From Vescimonas fastidiosa (lineage in GTDB: Bacteria; Bacillota; Clostridia; Oscillospirales; Oscillospiraceae): 64,000 bases of DNA. The stretch spans positions 186,001-250,000 of the forward strand of contig NZ_AP023416.1 in assembly GCF_018326305.1 (NCBI RefSeq), in the 5' to 3' direction. Under the pieces are notes generated by a model. It was not told the origin of the DNA, made no database searches, and saw only the letters and a program-made list of their open reading frames with translations. The stretch's first letter is position 1; each line of letters begins with the position of its first letter. This document shows positions 39,745-46,880 of this stretch, piece by piece. Made by a program: the position numbers and the translations under genes.

Positions 39745-39939
39745 ATGACAATCTACATGCGAGTAAGCCGGGACAAGTACGAGCTACCGGAGGCGGTGTC
39801 CGATTCCATCATTGAGCTCGCCAATATGTGCCATATTAACTGGCACTCTATCTACAAGGCAGTATACAACAGCGGCAGACGGTACAAAGGACGGCCCGGC
39901 TATGTGGCGGTGTCCATCGAGGAGGGAGACGATGATTGA
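39745..39939 (+). CDS. Small phage protein, unknown
   Basis: 64 residues. A helix-loop-helix region (SIIELANMCHINWHSIYKAV) resembles a small DNA-binding fold. It overlaps rusA by 8 bases. Confidence 0.6.
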   Translation: MTIYMRVSRDKYELPEAVSDSIIELANMCHINWHSIYKAVYNSGRRYKGRPGYVAVSIEEGDDD

Positions 39940-40312
39940 GATCACGGTGCCGCTGGCACCAATCACAAAGAAAAATTCTATGCGGATCATGCACAGCAGC
40001 AAAACGGGGAAGCCGTTTATTATGCCGTCCCAGCAATATATGGACTACGAGGCGGAAGCTGTATGGCACTGCAAAATTGCCACACTGCAGCGTCTTATTG
40101 AGGAGCCTGTGGAGGTCAAATGCCTGTTTTATATGCCTACCCGGCGGCGAGTGGATTTGACAAATCTGCTGGAATCCATCGACGATGTGCTGGTGAAGTC
40201 CGGTGTGCTCAAGGACGACCACAGCGGCATTATCGTTAGCCACGACGGGAGTCGGGTGTTGTACGACAAGCAGAATCCCCGCACGGAGGTGTACATAGCT
40301 GACTATGAATGA
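39932..40312 (+). CDS. rusA: RusA-family Holliday-junction resolvase
   Basis: 126 residues. The RusA signature is clear: start VPLAPITKKNSMRI, and the metal-binding aspartates in RRRVDLTNLLESIDDVLVKS and VLKDDHSGI. It resolves branched phage DNA before packaging. The ATG at 39932 has GAGGGAG upstream. Confidence 0.93.
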   Translation: MIEITVPLAPITKKNSMRIMHSSKTGKPFIMPSQQYMDYEAEAVWHCKIATLQRLIEEPVEVKCLFYMPTRRRVDLTNLLESIDDVLVKSGVLKDDHSGIIVSHDGSRVLYDKQNPRTEVYIADYE

Positions 40313-40889
40313 TTTTGATTACGACTGCATGCAGAAAAAACGAATAGCGATGGGTGCATTTGCTCACATCAACAGAAAACGCGGTGGGTGTTCGCTCCCC
40401 AGCGACGCCCTCACTGAAAAGCAGAGGAAGGAGAAAAACGGAGAAGTGAAAAGCTATAATATCACGCGGCCTATGCCGTGGCATGAATTTAAGGCTATGC
40501 CGGAGGATCTGAAACGCGAGTTTTTCCGCAACATGCAATCTTTCGGCGGTACGGCCAAATGGCTGGCGGAGGAAATGAACGCTTGTGATGCAACGATACG
40601 CCGCGAGGCGGAATTAGTAGGTGCGCCATTCCGGCGCGGTGGAAGAAACGCGGAGATGTGGCAGCGTAAAATCATGGAGTGGGCTAATGCGGATGCGGTG
40701 GACATACATCCGGCAGATGCACAGGTTGAGGGGGGGCACATCACCGCCGATGTACCGGAAGGCAAAAAACCACAGGTGGGAGCTAAGCTGCTGCATGCCC
40801 GGCTGGAGATGAGCGGTGACCGGGAATCCCTGCTTGCAAACCTACGGGTATTGCTGCCGGATGAAGGGCGGGTGACGGTGGAATGGTGA
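40305..40889 (+). CDS. Phage hypothetical protein
   Basis: 194 residues. The middle part (AKWLAEEMNACDATIRREAE) looks like a helix-turn-helix. The N-terminus is polar and the C-terminus is a helical dimer-like segment. A transcription or assembly role is possible. It overlaps rusA by 8 bases and the 3D gene by 7. Confidence 0.6.
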   Translation: MNDFDYDCMQKKRIAMGAFAHINRKRGGCSLPSDALTEKQRKEKNGEVKSYNITRPMPWHEFKAMPEDLKREFFRNMQSFGGTAKWLAEEMNACDATIRREAELVGAPFRRGGRNAEMWQRKIMEWANADAVDIHPADAQVEGGHITADVPEGKKPQVGAKLLHARLEMSGDRESLLANLRVLLPDEGRVTVEW

Positions 40890-41332
40890 AAAGAAGCATG
40901 TTAATCGCGGCGCTGCTTGTAGCAATCTTGGGGGCCTTGGGCATTGCGTCTGCCACAGAGGACAGCGGGCAAACGCCGGAGACTGTAGTTGTGCCGCCGG
41001 GGGTGGTTATGCCCCGCGATGAGCCGCAGGAGACCCAGGAGACGCGGACGTGCGTATTTACCGTCACTGCGTACTGCCCCTGTGAAAAATGCTGTGGAGC
41101 GTACGCAAATGGCTACACAGCCACCGGCGAAAAGGCCACCCAGGGCGTGACGATCGCCGCAGACCCAGATGTGCTGCCGATGGGTACGGAAATCGAACTG
41201 GACGGCCATACATACACCGTGCAGGACACCGGCGGCGCCATTGCCGGAAATCGGCTGGATCTGTATTTTGACAGCCACGAGGATGCACTCCAATGGGGCG
41301 TGCGGGAAAAGATTGTGAGGTGGGCTGGATGA
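40883..41332 (+). CDS. Secreted 3D-domain protein
   Basis: 149 residues. Signal peptide at 1-24 (MLIAALLVAILGALGIASA), a Pro/Thr/Glu spacer, and a 3D domain (FTVTAYCPCEKCCGAYANGY; GVTIAADPDVLPMGTEIELD; the three aspartates near DTGGAIAGNRLDLYFDS). 3D domains occur in lytic transglycosylase-like cell-wall enzymes such as MltA and YuiC. A secreted wall enzyme within the early/middle genes is common in phages of gut Clostridia; its role may be lysis or superinfection control. Confidence 0.88.
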   Translation: MVKRSMLIAALLVAILGALGIASATEDSGQTPETVVVPPGVVMPRDEPQETQETRTCVFTVTAYCPCEKCCGAYANGYTATGEKATQGVTIAADPDVLPMGTEIELDGHTYTVQDTGGAIAGNRLDLYFDSHEDALQWGVREKIVRWAG

Positions 41333-41532
41333 AAAGCCCCTGCGTAAAAGATTGCCCGGACAGGCTTCCATGCGGGGCCTGCCGGAAGAGCTGCGAGGCG
41401 TTCCGGGAATATGAAGCCCAGCGGCTGGAGCGGGTCAATGGGACTACTGTAGGCGCACTTACAGCCGGCAGAAAATCCATGTTCCGGCGCGGGTGGCGGA
41501 GCGCCCAACGGGGGAAGAATCACAAGAGATAG
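41329..41532 (+). CDS. Small Cys-rich phage protein
   Basis: 67 residues. SPCVKDCPDRLPCGACRKSC carries five cysteines, then a basic tail. ATGA overlap with the 3D gene. Probable zinc-binding protein; function unknown. Confidence 0.65.
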   Translation: MKSPCVKDCPDRLPCGACRKSCEAFREYEAQRLERVNGTTVGALTAGRKSMFRRGWRSAQRGKNHKR

Positions 41533-41544
41533 GAGGTTGACAAT

Positions 41545-41877
41545 ATGGATGCTGTGAAGTTTTTGGAAGAACGAAAGAGAATGTTCAAGAATGGCAACCC
41601 TGTGCCGGGCCTTGGCATTGATATCAATTACAATTCCGAGAAAGTAGTTAAGATCGTTGAGGAATGGTCGGCTGCACATCCGCGTAAGACACGGCAGGAT
41701 TTGTTTCTTGAACAATGGCCGACCGCGTTGATGGACCCCATTGCCGAAGACGGACTTTTATATGCGTGTCCCACGCTTTTTTCCTCTGAATACAGGGATA
41801 AGAATGGATGTTGCGCAAAGCCTAATAGACCTTGCGCTGAGTGCCGCCGCGAGTTCTGGATGCAGGAGGTGGAGTGA
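41545..41877 (+). CDS. Phage hypothetical protein with C-terminal Cys motif
   Basis: 110 residues. A helical middle (VVKIVEEWSAAHPRKTRQDL) and a C-terminal CCAKPNRPCAECRREFW cluster. AGGAGGTTGAC precedes the ATG. Similar proteins with this WxxxHPxKTRQ layout are frequent in clostridial phages and have no assigned role. Confidence 0.65.
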   Translation: MDAVKFLEERKRMFKNGNPVPGLGIDINYNSEKVVKIVEEWSAAHPRKTRQDLFLEQWPTALMDPIAEDGLLYACPTLFSSEYRDKNGCCAKPNRPCAECRREFWMQEVE

Positions 41878-42398
41878 TGGAACGACTGACTGAAAAGCAC
41901 TATCTTGGCACCGACCATTACATGAAGTGTTCTGGTAGCTGCAATGTGGACATGGATTGCATAGATTGCCCATCGTTTGACTGTCTGGTTGAACGCCTCG
42001 CCGCCTACGAGGACACGGGGATGACGCCGGAGGTGTTTCAATCTTATGTGGTGTTTCTTCAGGATTTAATCGGAAACCAAAAAGCCAGTGAGGCACTGGA
42101 CAGGTTCCGCTGGCTGGCCGAGGCCGACAAGGACGGGCGAGTGATGGTGCTGCCTGTGCGGCCAGTCCTCACGCAGAGCATCGGAAGTATGCTGTATATC
42201 ATCGAGGAAGGAGAAATTTTTGAGGACTCGCTGTGCGAAGCGCTTATCGGTATGGAAAGTAACGGAGAGATAAACATATTTTACACGACGCTGTCCGATC
42301 AAATATCTTTCGAGCAGGCTGACATCGGCAAGACCGTATTCCTCACCCGCGAGGAGGCGGAGAAAGCATTGGGGGCGATGAAGGATGGCAACGGTTAA
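41877..42398 (+). CDS. Phage hypothetical protein with N-terminal Cys motif
   Basis: 173 residues. The N-terminus MERLTEKHYLGTDHYMKCSG and CNVDMDCIDCPSFDC gives a zinc-like site followed by an ERLAAYEDTGMTPEV segment, seen in many phage proteins of this host group. The remainder is an alpha/beta domain. GGAGGTGGAGTG precedes the ATG. Confidence 0.65.
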   Translation: MERLTEKHYLGTDHYMKCSGSCNVDMDCIDCPSFDCLVERLAAYEDTGMTPEVFQSYVVFLQDLIGNQKASEALDRFRWLAEADKDGRVMVLPVRPVLTQSIGSMLYIIEEGEIFEDSLCEALIGMESNGEINIFYTTLSDQISFEQADIGKTVFLTREEAEKALGAMKDGNG

Positions 42399-42588
42399 GT
42401 GTGCGCTTGGCAAGCGAGGACGCCCGTCTCACGAATGGAACGACGGCAAGAAAGACCGCATCTACTGTCTCGGAAGGGTTGACCTGATGACGGATGACCC
42501 GTTGCCGCATTGCGTAGTTTGCCCTGATTTTGTGAAAAAAGCACAGGATGACTTAGAGGCATTTTACGGGAGGGAGGAAAGAACATGA
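42385..42588 (+). CDS. Small Cys-containing phage protein
   Basis: 67 residues (KRGRPSHEWNDGKKDRIYCL; HCVVCPDFVKKAQDDLEAFY). It overlaps both neighbours by a few bases. Unknown function. Confidence 0.6.
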   Translation: MATVKCALGKRGRPSHEWNDGKKDRIYCLGRVDLMTDDPLPHCVVCPDFVKKAQDDLEAFYGREERT

Positions 42589-42785
42589 CGAAGCATTTTT
42601 GTGATCTTTGTGGAAAAGAAATACACAATTTTCAGGAAACTTATAGGGTCAGCGTGAAGAACAACGCAAGAATCCCCTACGCAAGCGACCCGAACATAGT
42701 GGATGTGGGGGAAATATGCCCTGCCTGCGCGAATCGTATCCATCAGACTGTGCGAGAGTTGAAACAGGAGGACGACAATGGCTGA
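42585..42785 (+). CDS. Small zinc-ribbon phage protein
   Basis: 66 residues. FCDLCGKEI and ICPACANRI form two CxxC knuckles. ATGA overlap with the preceding gene; GGGAGGGAGG upstream. Confidence 0.65.
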   Translation: MTKHFCDLCGKEIHNFQETYRVSVKNNARIPYASDPNIVDVGEICPACANRIHQTVRELKQEDDNG

Positions 42786-43215
42786 ATACATCGAGCGAGG
42801 CGCGTTGATGCAATTTCCCATCCGTCGCGATCATTACGACAGAAAGAACGGCAACAAACATTTTATAAACGGCATTGAATCGGTGTTGGAATATGCGGAG
42901 AATTTGCCCGCCGCTGATGTGGCTCCGGTGGTGCATGGGCGGTGGATATTCACAAAGAGACATTTGTGGTACAAGGACGAAAACGGAAACATTGACGAAT
43001 GGAGAGTTGACAACGGTTTTCACAACGGGCCGGAATGTCAAATTTGCCATACGGCATTTTGCGAACATTGTACACCTGACTGGTCAACCACGGAGTGCGA
43101 AATTGGGCACTACTATTGCTCTGAGTGTGCGGAAACATCCAGAGATGCGCATGAGAACTACTGCCCCAACTGCGGCGCTATAATGGACGGAGGTGACAAC
43201 AATGCGGCTGATTGA
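42778..43215 (+). CDS. Zinc-ribbon phage protein
   Basis: 145 residues. The start AEYIERGALMQFPIRRDHYD and APVVHGRWIF segment is common in clostridial phage proteins. The C-terminal half carries ECQICHTAFCEHC, YYCSECAE and NYCPNCGAI, enough cysteines for two zinc sites. Function unknown. Confidence 0.7.
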   Translation: MAEYIERGALMQFPIRRDHYDRKNGNKHFINGIESVLEYAENLPAADVAPVVHGRWIFTKRHLWYKDENGNIDEWRVDNGFHNGPECQICHTAFCEHCTPDWSTTECEIGHYYCSECAETSRDAHENYCPNCGAIMDGGDNNAAD

Positions 43216-43477
43216 TGCGGAAAAGCTGGTGGACATGCTGTATGACAACGAGTTTGCTGTACTTTGCCCACTGGACGAAGTAAGCGGGGTGGTTGATGCT
43301 TGCCCCACGGTGGATGCAGTGCCCGCGGTGCGGTGTAGGGGTTGTAAACACTGTAAAGAAGCGACTGACCACGAAGGGCGCGGTTTTTTCTGCGCGATTT
43401 GGGGGCGCGGGTGGCATCGGGTGCAGCCTGACGACTTCTGCTCCTACGGCGAACGGAGGGACGGTGCGGAATGTTAA
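43202..43477 (+). CDS. Cys-rich phage protein
   Basis: 91 residues. It starts MRLIDAEKLVDMLYDNEF and carries VRCRGCKHCKEA and GFFCAIW...FCSYGE. It shares the 'RLIDAEKL...AVPVVRCxxC' layout of many prophage proteins. GGAGGTGACAACA precedes the ATG at 43202. Confidence 0.65.
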   Translation: MRLIDAEKLVDMLYDNEFAVLCPLDEVSGVVDACPTVDAVPAVRCRGCKHCKEATDHEGRGFFCAIWGRGWHRVQPDDFCSYGERRDGAEC

Positions 43478-43578
43478 TTTGCACTTGCCCTAACGAGCTG
43501 GAATGTCCCGCATTATTATCAGATGTGGTGTGTTTTCCGTGGTGCGAATATCTGGAGGACGGTGACGGCGATGCTTGA
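43471..43578 (+). CDS. 35-residue Cys-rich peptide
   Basis: MLICTCPNELECPALLSDVV, then CFPWCEYLEDGDGDA: five cysteines in 35 residues. Overlaps both neighbours. Ribosome site GGAGGGACGG. Confidence 0.5.
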   Translation: MLICTCPNELECPALLSDVVCFPWCEYLEDGDGDA

Positions 43579-43735
43579 TGACTGCAAATGGATGCAGGAC
43601 GAAATATGCGTCAACGCAGATTGCCCGGCGTGTGCGGATTATTGCCCAGTGGCAAATACACCGGGCGTATGCAAATACGAGGAAAGGGGTGATAGCGATG
43701 CTCAAAAGGGTAAACGGCAGACCGGTGCCAAATAA
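43571..43735 (+). CDS. 54-residue Cys-rich peptide
   Basis: MLDDCKWMQDEICVNADCPA, then CADYCPVANTPGVCKYEE: six cysteines. It overlaps the preceding gene by 8 bases and the next by 38. Probably a small metal-binding protein. Confidence 0.55.
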   Translation: MLDDCKWMQDEICVNADCPACADYCPVANTPGVCKYEERGDSDAQKGKRQTGAK

Positions 43736-43991
43736 TCCGGCTAAGGCCTACGAACTGGGCCGCCTGAATGGCACCAAGCAATGTATGGACAATGTTTCCT
43801 GCGTACTGCTGGACAAGTGCGGATTCCATGTGATGGAGGAGACGGCGGACGAGCACGACACCCGCAGCCTGGAATACTTACAGCAGTGCCTTGTGGAGCT
43901 GGTGGAGGCCAAAAACAACGGCTATATCAAGATGGCGGACATAGAAAAGGCTCTGCGGGGCGAATATAAGATGGTAAACAGTGCGGAGTAA
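43698..43991 (+). CDS. Phage hypothetical protein
   Basis: 97 residues, mainly helical (NPAKAYELGRLNGTKQCMDN; EYLQQCLVELVEAKNNGYIK). The ATG at 43698 has GGAAAGGGGTG upstream. No family recognised. Confidence 0.6.
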   Translation: MLKRVNGRPVPNNPAKAYELGRLNGTKQCMDNVSCVLLDKCGFHVMEETADEHDTRSLEYLQQCLVELVEAKNNGYIKMADIEKALRGEYKMVNSAE

Positions 43992-44001
43992 AGGAGGGCA
44001 A

Positions 44002-44466
44002 ATGAGCAAAAAGGCGACGCTGCCTTATGATGTGCGGTTGGAGTGCATTGCTTATGTGCGTGGATATCCGCGCCGGGTGCGGGCGTATCGCGAGGCCCGG
44101 GCGGAGATCCTGGGCGGGACGCATGGCGCCACAGAGGGCATGCCAACTGGATCGGGCGCTGGTAGGCCCGCCGAGAGCAAGGCGGAGCAGCTTGCAGCCA
44201 TAGAGCGATGGCCGGAGACGCAAAAGATGCTGGCGGTGGAATACGCCATAGACCGCTGCGGCAGAGATATCGGCAGCGATACAATCCGGCGGCAGCTAAT
44301 ATATGGCATTATGCGCAACTGCCAAGGCAAGCACAAGTATGCCCGTAATCGGATCGTGATTCCGGGTATCAGCGAGAGAACATTCAGCCGGAGGAAAGAG
44401 CAATTTCTATATGACATAGCCATATATTGTGGTTTTGCAGAGAAAGTTGGCACAAATTCCGCCTAA
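44002..44466 (+). CDS. RinA/ArpU-like late transcription regulator
   Basis: 154 residues, basic. The C-terminal RNRIVIPGISERTFSRRKEQ followed by FLYDIAIYCGF is typical of the RinA/ArpU group that activates late (packaging and structural) operons of Gram-positive phages. Its position, just before the terminase region, supports the role. AAAGGAGGGC precedes the ATG at 44002. Confidence 0.78.
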   Translation: MSKKATLPYDVRLECIAYVRGYPRRVRAYREARAEILGGTHGATEGMPTGSGAGRPAESKAEQLAAIERWPETQKMLAVEYAIDRCGRDIGSDTIRRQLIYGIMRNCQGKHKYARNRIVIPGISERTFSRRKEQFLYDIAIYCGFAEKVGTNSA

Positions 44467-44471
44467 TGATG

Positions 44472-44480
44472 TGCTACAAT
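44472..44480 (+). promoter_or_regulatory. Extended -10 promoter before the non-coding region
   Basis: TGC-TACAAT with an extra TG upstream; no good -35 at 17 bases. It could start the structured RNA and the late operon, and would be a natural RinA target. Confidence 0.5.
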
Positions 44481-44486
44481 AGGTAC

Positions 44487-45190
44487 AGTGGATGATAGGA
44501 CATGGTCATTCACGCGTTTTCCCAATCATCACTTTCCTCCCTTCTATGCGCCGCCGGTATTGGGCGCACCTTCTGGCACCGAAAGGTCATACCGGCACAA
44601 ACAGCCTGTAGGGAAACCTATGGGCTGTTGTTATATGCCGTGCGCTCGTTGCACCCCACGATCTGGGGCGGGAGGTCGCACCTCCCACACGGCGCAAATA
44701 TATGCGGGCGGAAGCTGGGAGGAATCAGCTCCGATAGTAAAATTTCGGGTTCGCAGGTTCGAATCCTGCCGTCTGCGCAAGAGGCCGGGTAGCACCCGGA
44801 CACTGTGAGACCGTTCGTCGTGGCTCACATGGAAATGACAATGCTCGCTGAAAACTGCGCTTGTCTTGATGCGTCAAGACCGGTTTGACCAGACGGAATA
44901 GGGGCTACGACTTTTCGGAGCGTAGTTGCCGGTAGCGTGTGACAATCTAAGCGGGAAGACGGCCAATATGCGGCTCCAGATGAAAACGTTGAATCGTTTT
45001 CACCCGCAAGGGGCTTTCTTGGGGCGTATGCCCCACACGCGGCATAGGTGCCCCGTAAGGGGAGACCACAGCGAGTGACGGGGACTTTCCCTAGAAAATA
45101 TAAAAAATAGTGTGTAGCCCATGTTTGAGAGGCCCAAGAGGCCCGCATGGGCGGGGAAAGACTGTTACTGTAGCCAAGGGGTGGGGGTTG
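44487..45190 (+). ncRNA. Candidate large structured non-coding RNA
   Basis: The roughly 745 bases between the RinA-like and ParB-methyltransferase genes have no frame with a ribosome site on either strand. They contain many hairpins in a row: 44553-44596, 44601-44628, a three-way junction 44637-44693 enclosing CCCC/GGGG and GGGAGGT/ACCTCCC helices, the tRNA-like 44704-44777, CCGGGT/ACCCGG 44785-44799, 44804-44829, GAAAACG/CGTTTTC 44982-45001, GGGGC/GCCCC 45021-45034 and GCCCATG/CATGGGC 45117-45152. Size, a tRNA neighbour and a prophage setting recall the ROOL/GOLLD class of giant phage RNAs, but I cannot match it to either by sequence. Confidence 0.55.
44704..44777 (+). tRNA. tRNA-like element with irregular anticodon arm (anticodon not assignable)
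   Basis: 74 nt. Acceptor GCGGGCG/CGTCTGC (two G-U pairs), D-stem AGCT/AGCT, and a perfect T-arm GCAGG-TTCGAAT-CCTGC. The anticodon arm is irregular: CCGA/TCGG with a T-T mismatch and an 8-base loop AGTAAAAT, or a shifted fold with a 6-base loop. CCA is not encoded (CAA follows). Either a degenerate phage tRNA or a tRNA mimic inside the larger RNA. Confidence 0.45.
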
Positions 45191-45211
45191 GTAGCAAAAC
45201 AGGAGGAAAGC

Positions 45212-46404
45212 ATGGAAATCACAAAACGGCGGCTTGCGGATATTGTGCCGTATGCCGGCAACGCAAAAAAGCATGATAAACGGCAAATCAACAACGTTGC
45301 GGAGAGCATCAAGCAATACGGCTTTGTGCAGCCGATTGTGGTTGATCGTGACGGCGTGATCGTAATCGGGCATTGCCGCGCTCTGGCGGCGAAAAAGCTG
45401 GGCATGGAAGAAGTGCCCTGTGTCTGCGTGGACGATCTGACACCGGAGCAAGTGAACGCCCTGCGGCTGGTGGATAACAAGAGCAACGAGAGCGATTGGG
45501 ACTTTGACCTGCTGGCTGATGAGCTGCCGGGGCTTGACCTGTCGGCTTTTGACTTTGATTGGGGCCTGCGTGATGAACTCGACACGTCAGTGGTAGAGGA
45601 CAACTACGATCCTGTTTTACCGGCAGAGCCGAAGAGCAAACTGGGCGATGTGTACCAGCTTGGAGACCATCGCCTTATGTGCGGAGACAGCACATCTTTG
45701 ACAGACGTACAGAAGCTCGTGGGGGGGCACAAATGGATTTGCTGCTCACAGACCCCCCGTACAATGTGGACTATCAGGGCACCGCCGGGAAGATTAAGAA
45801 CGACAATATGGAGGATACGGCCTTCAGGCGTTTTCTGACGGATGCATTCTCCAATGCGGCGATGGTCATGAAGCCCGGTGCTCCGTTCTACATCTGGCAT
45901 GCAGACAGCGAGGGGTATAACTTCCGAGGCGCGTGCAGAGATGCGATGCTGCGTGTCCAGCAGTGCCTGATCTGGGTGAAGAACTCCCTTGTGATGGGGA
46001 GACAAGATTTCCAGTGGAAACATGAGCCTTGCCTGTATGGTGAGAGCGAGATTGAAGAGGAAGCACACGAACCTTGCCTGTACGGATGGACGGAAGGGAA
46101 GAAGCACTATTTCTTCAAGAACCGCAGACAGACAACCGTGCTGAATTTCGATAAGCCCGTCAAGTCTGCGGAGCATCCGACCATGAAGCCGATTAAGCTG
46201 TTTGATTACCAGATGCAGTGCTCCAGTAAGCTGGGTGAGAATGTGCTTGACCTGTTCGCTGGGTCCGGCACAACAATCATGGCAGCGGAGCAGAATGGCA
46301 GACACGCCTTCTGCATGGAGTATGACCCGAAGTATGCCGACGTCATTATTGATCGATGGGAAAAGTTTACCGGAGAAAAGGCGGTGCTTCTGAATGACGA
46401 TTGA
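45212..46404 (+). pseudogene. ParB-domain DNA methyltransferase, frameshifted at a G7 tract
   Basis: The N-terminal ParB/Srx-type domain (ITKRRLADIVPYAGNAKKHD; PIVVDRDGVIVIGHCRALAA) runs to DVQKLVGG. At the G7 tract 45721-45727 the frame changes. The methyltransferase part (LLLTDPPYNVDYQG with DPPY, then DLFAGSGTTIMAAEQNG) continues in the -1 frame. One extra G would give a single protein of about 397 residues, as in many phages. The enzyme would methylate A or C amino groups of phage DNA. It is the first gene after the non-coding region. The ATG at 45212 has AGGAGGAAAGC. Confidence 0.8.
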
Positions 46405-46570
46405 AGAGGCGCGGGCAATCATCGAAAAAACAAGCAGCCCGCACCTAAAGCGGGACATGGAGAAGTTTATTAAACGCCAGCAGAGAAAGGAGGGTGCGTA
46501 TGGCAAGGCCAAGAAAGGAAATAGACCAGAAGCAGTTCGAGAACCTCTGCGGCCTGCAATGCACGCTTGA
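46394..46570 (+). CDS. Small phage protein overlapping two genes
   Basis: 58 residues (MTIEEARAIIEKTSSPHLKR, then DMEKFIKRQQRKEG). It overlaps the methyltransferase end by 11 bases and the TerS start by 71. The N-terminal 35 residues look like a real small helical protein; the tail read through TerS may be fortuitous. Weak ribosome site. Confidence 0.45.
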   Translation: MTIEEARAIIEKTSSPHLKRDMEKFIKRQQRKEGAYGKAKKGNRPEAVREPLRPAMHA

Positions 46571-46880
46571 GGAAATCTGCGGCTGGTTTGATGTGACCGA
46601 TAAAACATTGGATAGTTGGTGTAAACGCACCTATCATGCCAGTTTTTCCGAGGTATTTAGGCAAAAGCGAGGAGCGGGGAAAATTTCGCTGCGGAGAAGT
46701 CAGTGGCGATTGGCTGAAAAGAACGCTACAATGGCAATCTTCCTCGGCAAACAGTTTTTGGGGCAGCGTGACAGCGTGGACGTGGCAGTGACGGACGCAA
46801 AGGGCATTGCATTGGACGAGCTGGAGAAGATGGTGATGCAGAATGACGCGGATACAAGCGGCGGAACTGCTGATACATAA
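46500..46880 (+). CDS. Terminase small subunit (TerS)
   Basis: 126 residues. N-terminal HTH (LCGLQCTLEEICGWFDVTDK, then TLDSWCKRTY), a coiled middle and an acidic C-terminus ending DADTSGGTADT. It recognises pac/cos DNA and hands it to TerL. GAAAGGAGGGTGCGT precedes the ATG. It overlaps the TerL start by 38 bases. Confidence 0.85.
   Translation: MARPRKEIDQKQFENLCGLQCTLEEICGWFDVTDKTLDSWCKRTYHASFSEVFRQKRGAGKISLRRSQWRLAEKNATMAIFLGKQFLGQRDSVDVAVTDAKGIALDELEKMVMQNDADTSGGTADT

Noticed and set aside
44618..44828. Minus-strand frames reading ADGRIRTCEPEI
   Set aside because: This is the reverse compl­ement of the tRNA-like T-arm, a known source of false proteins.
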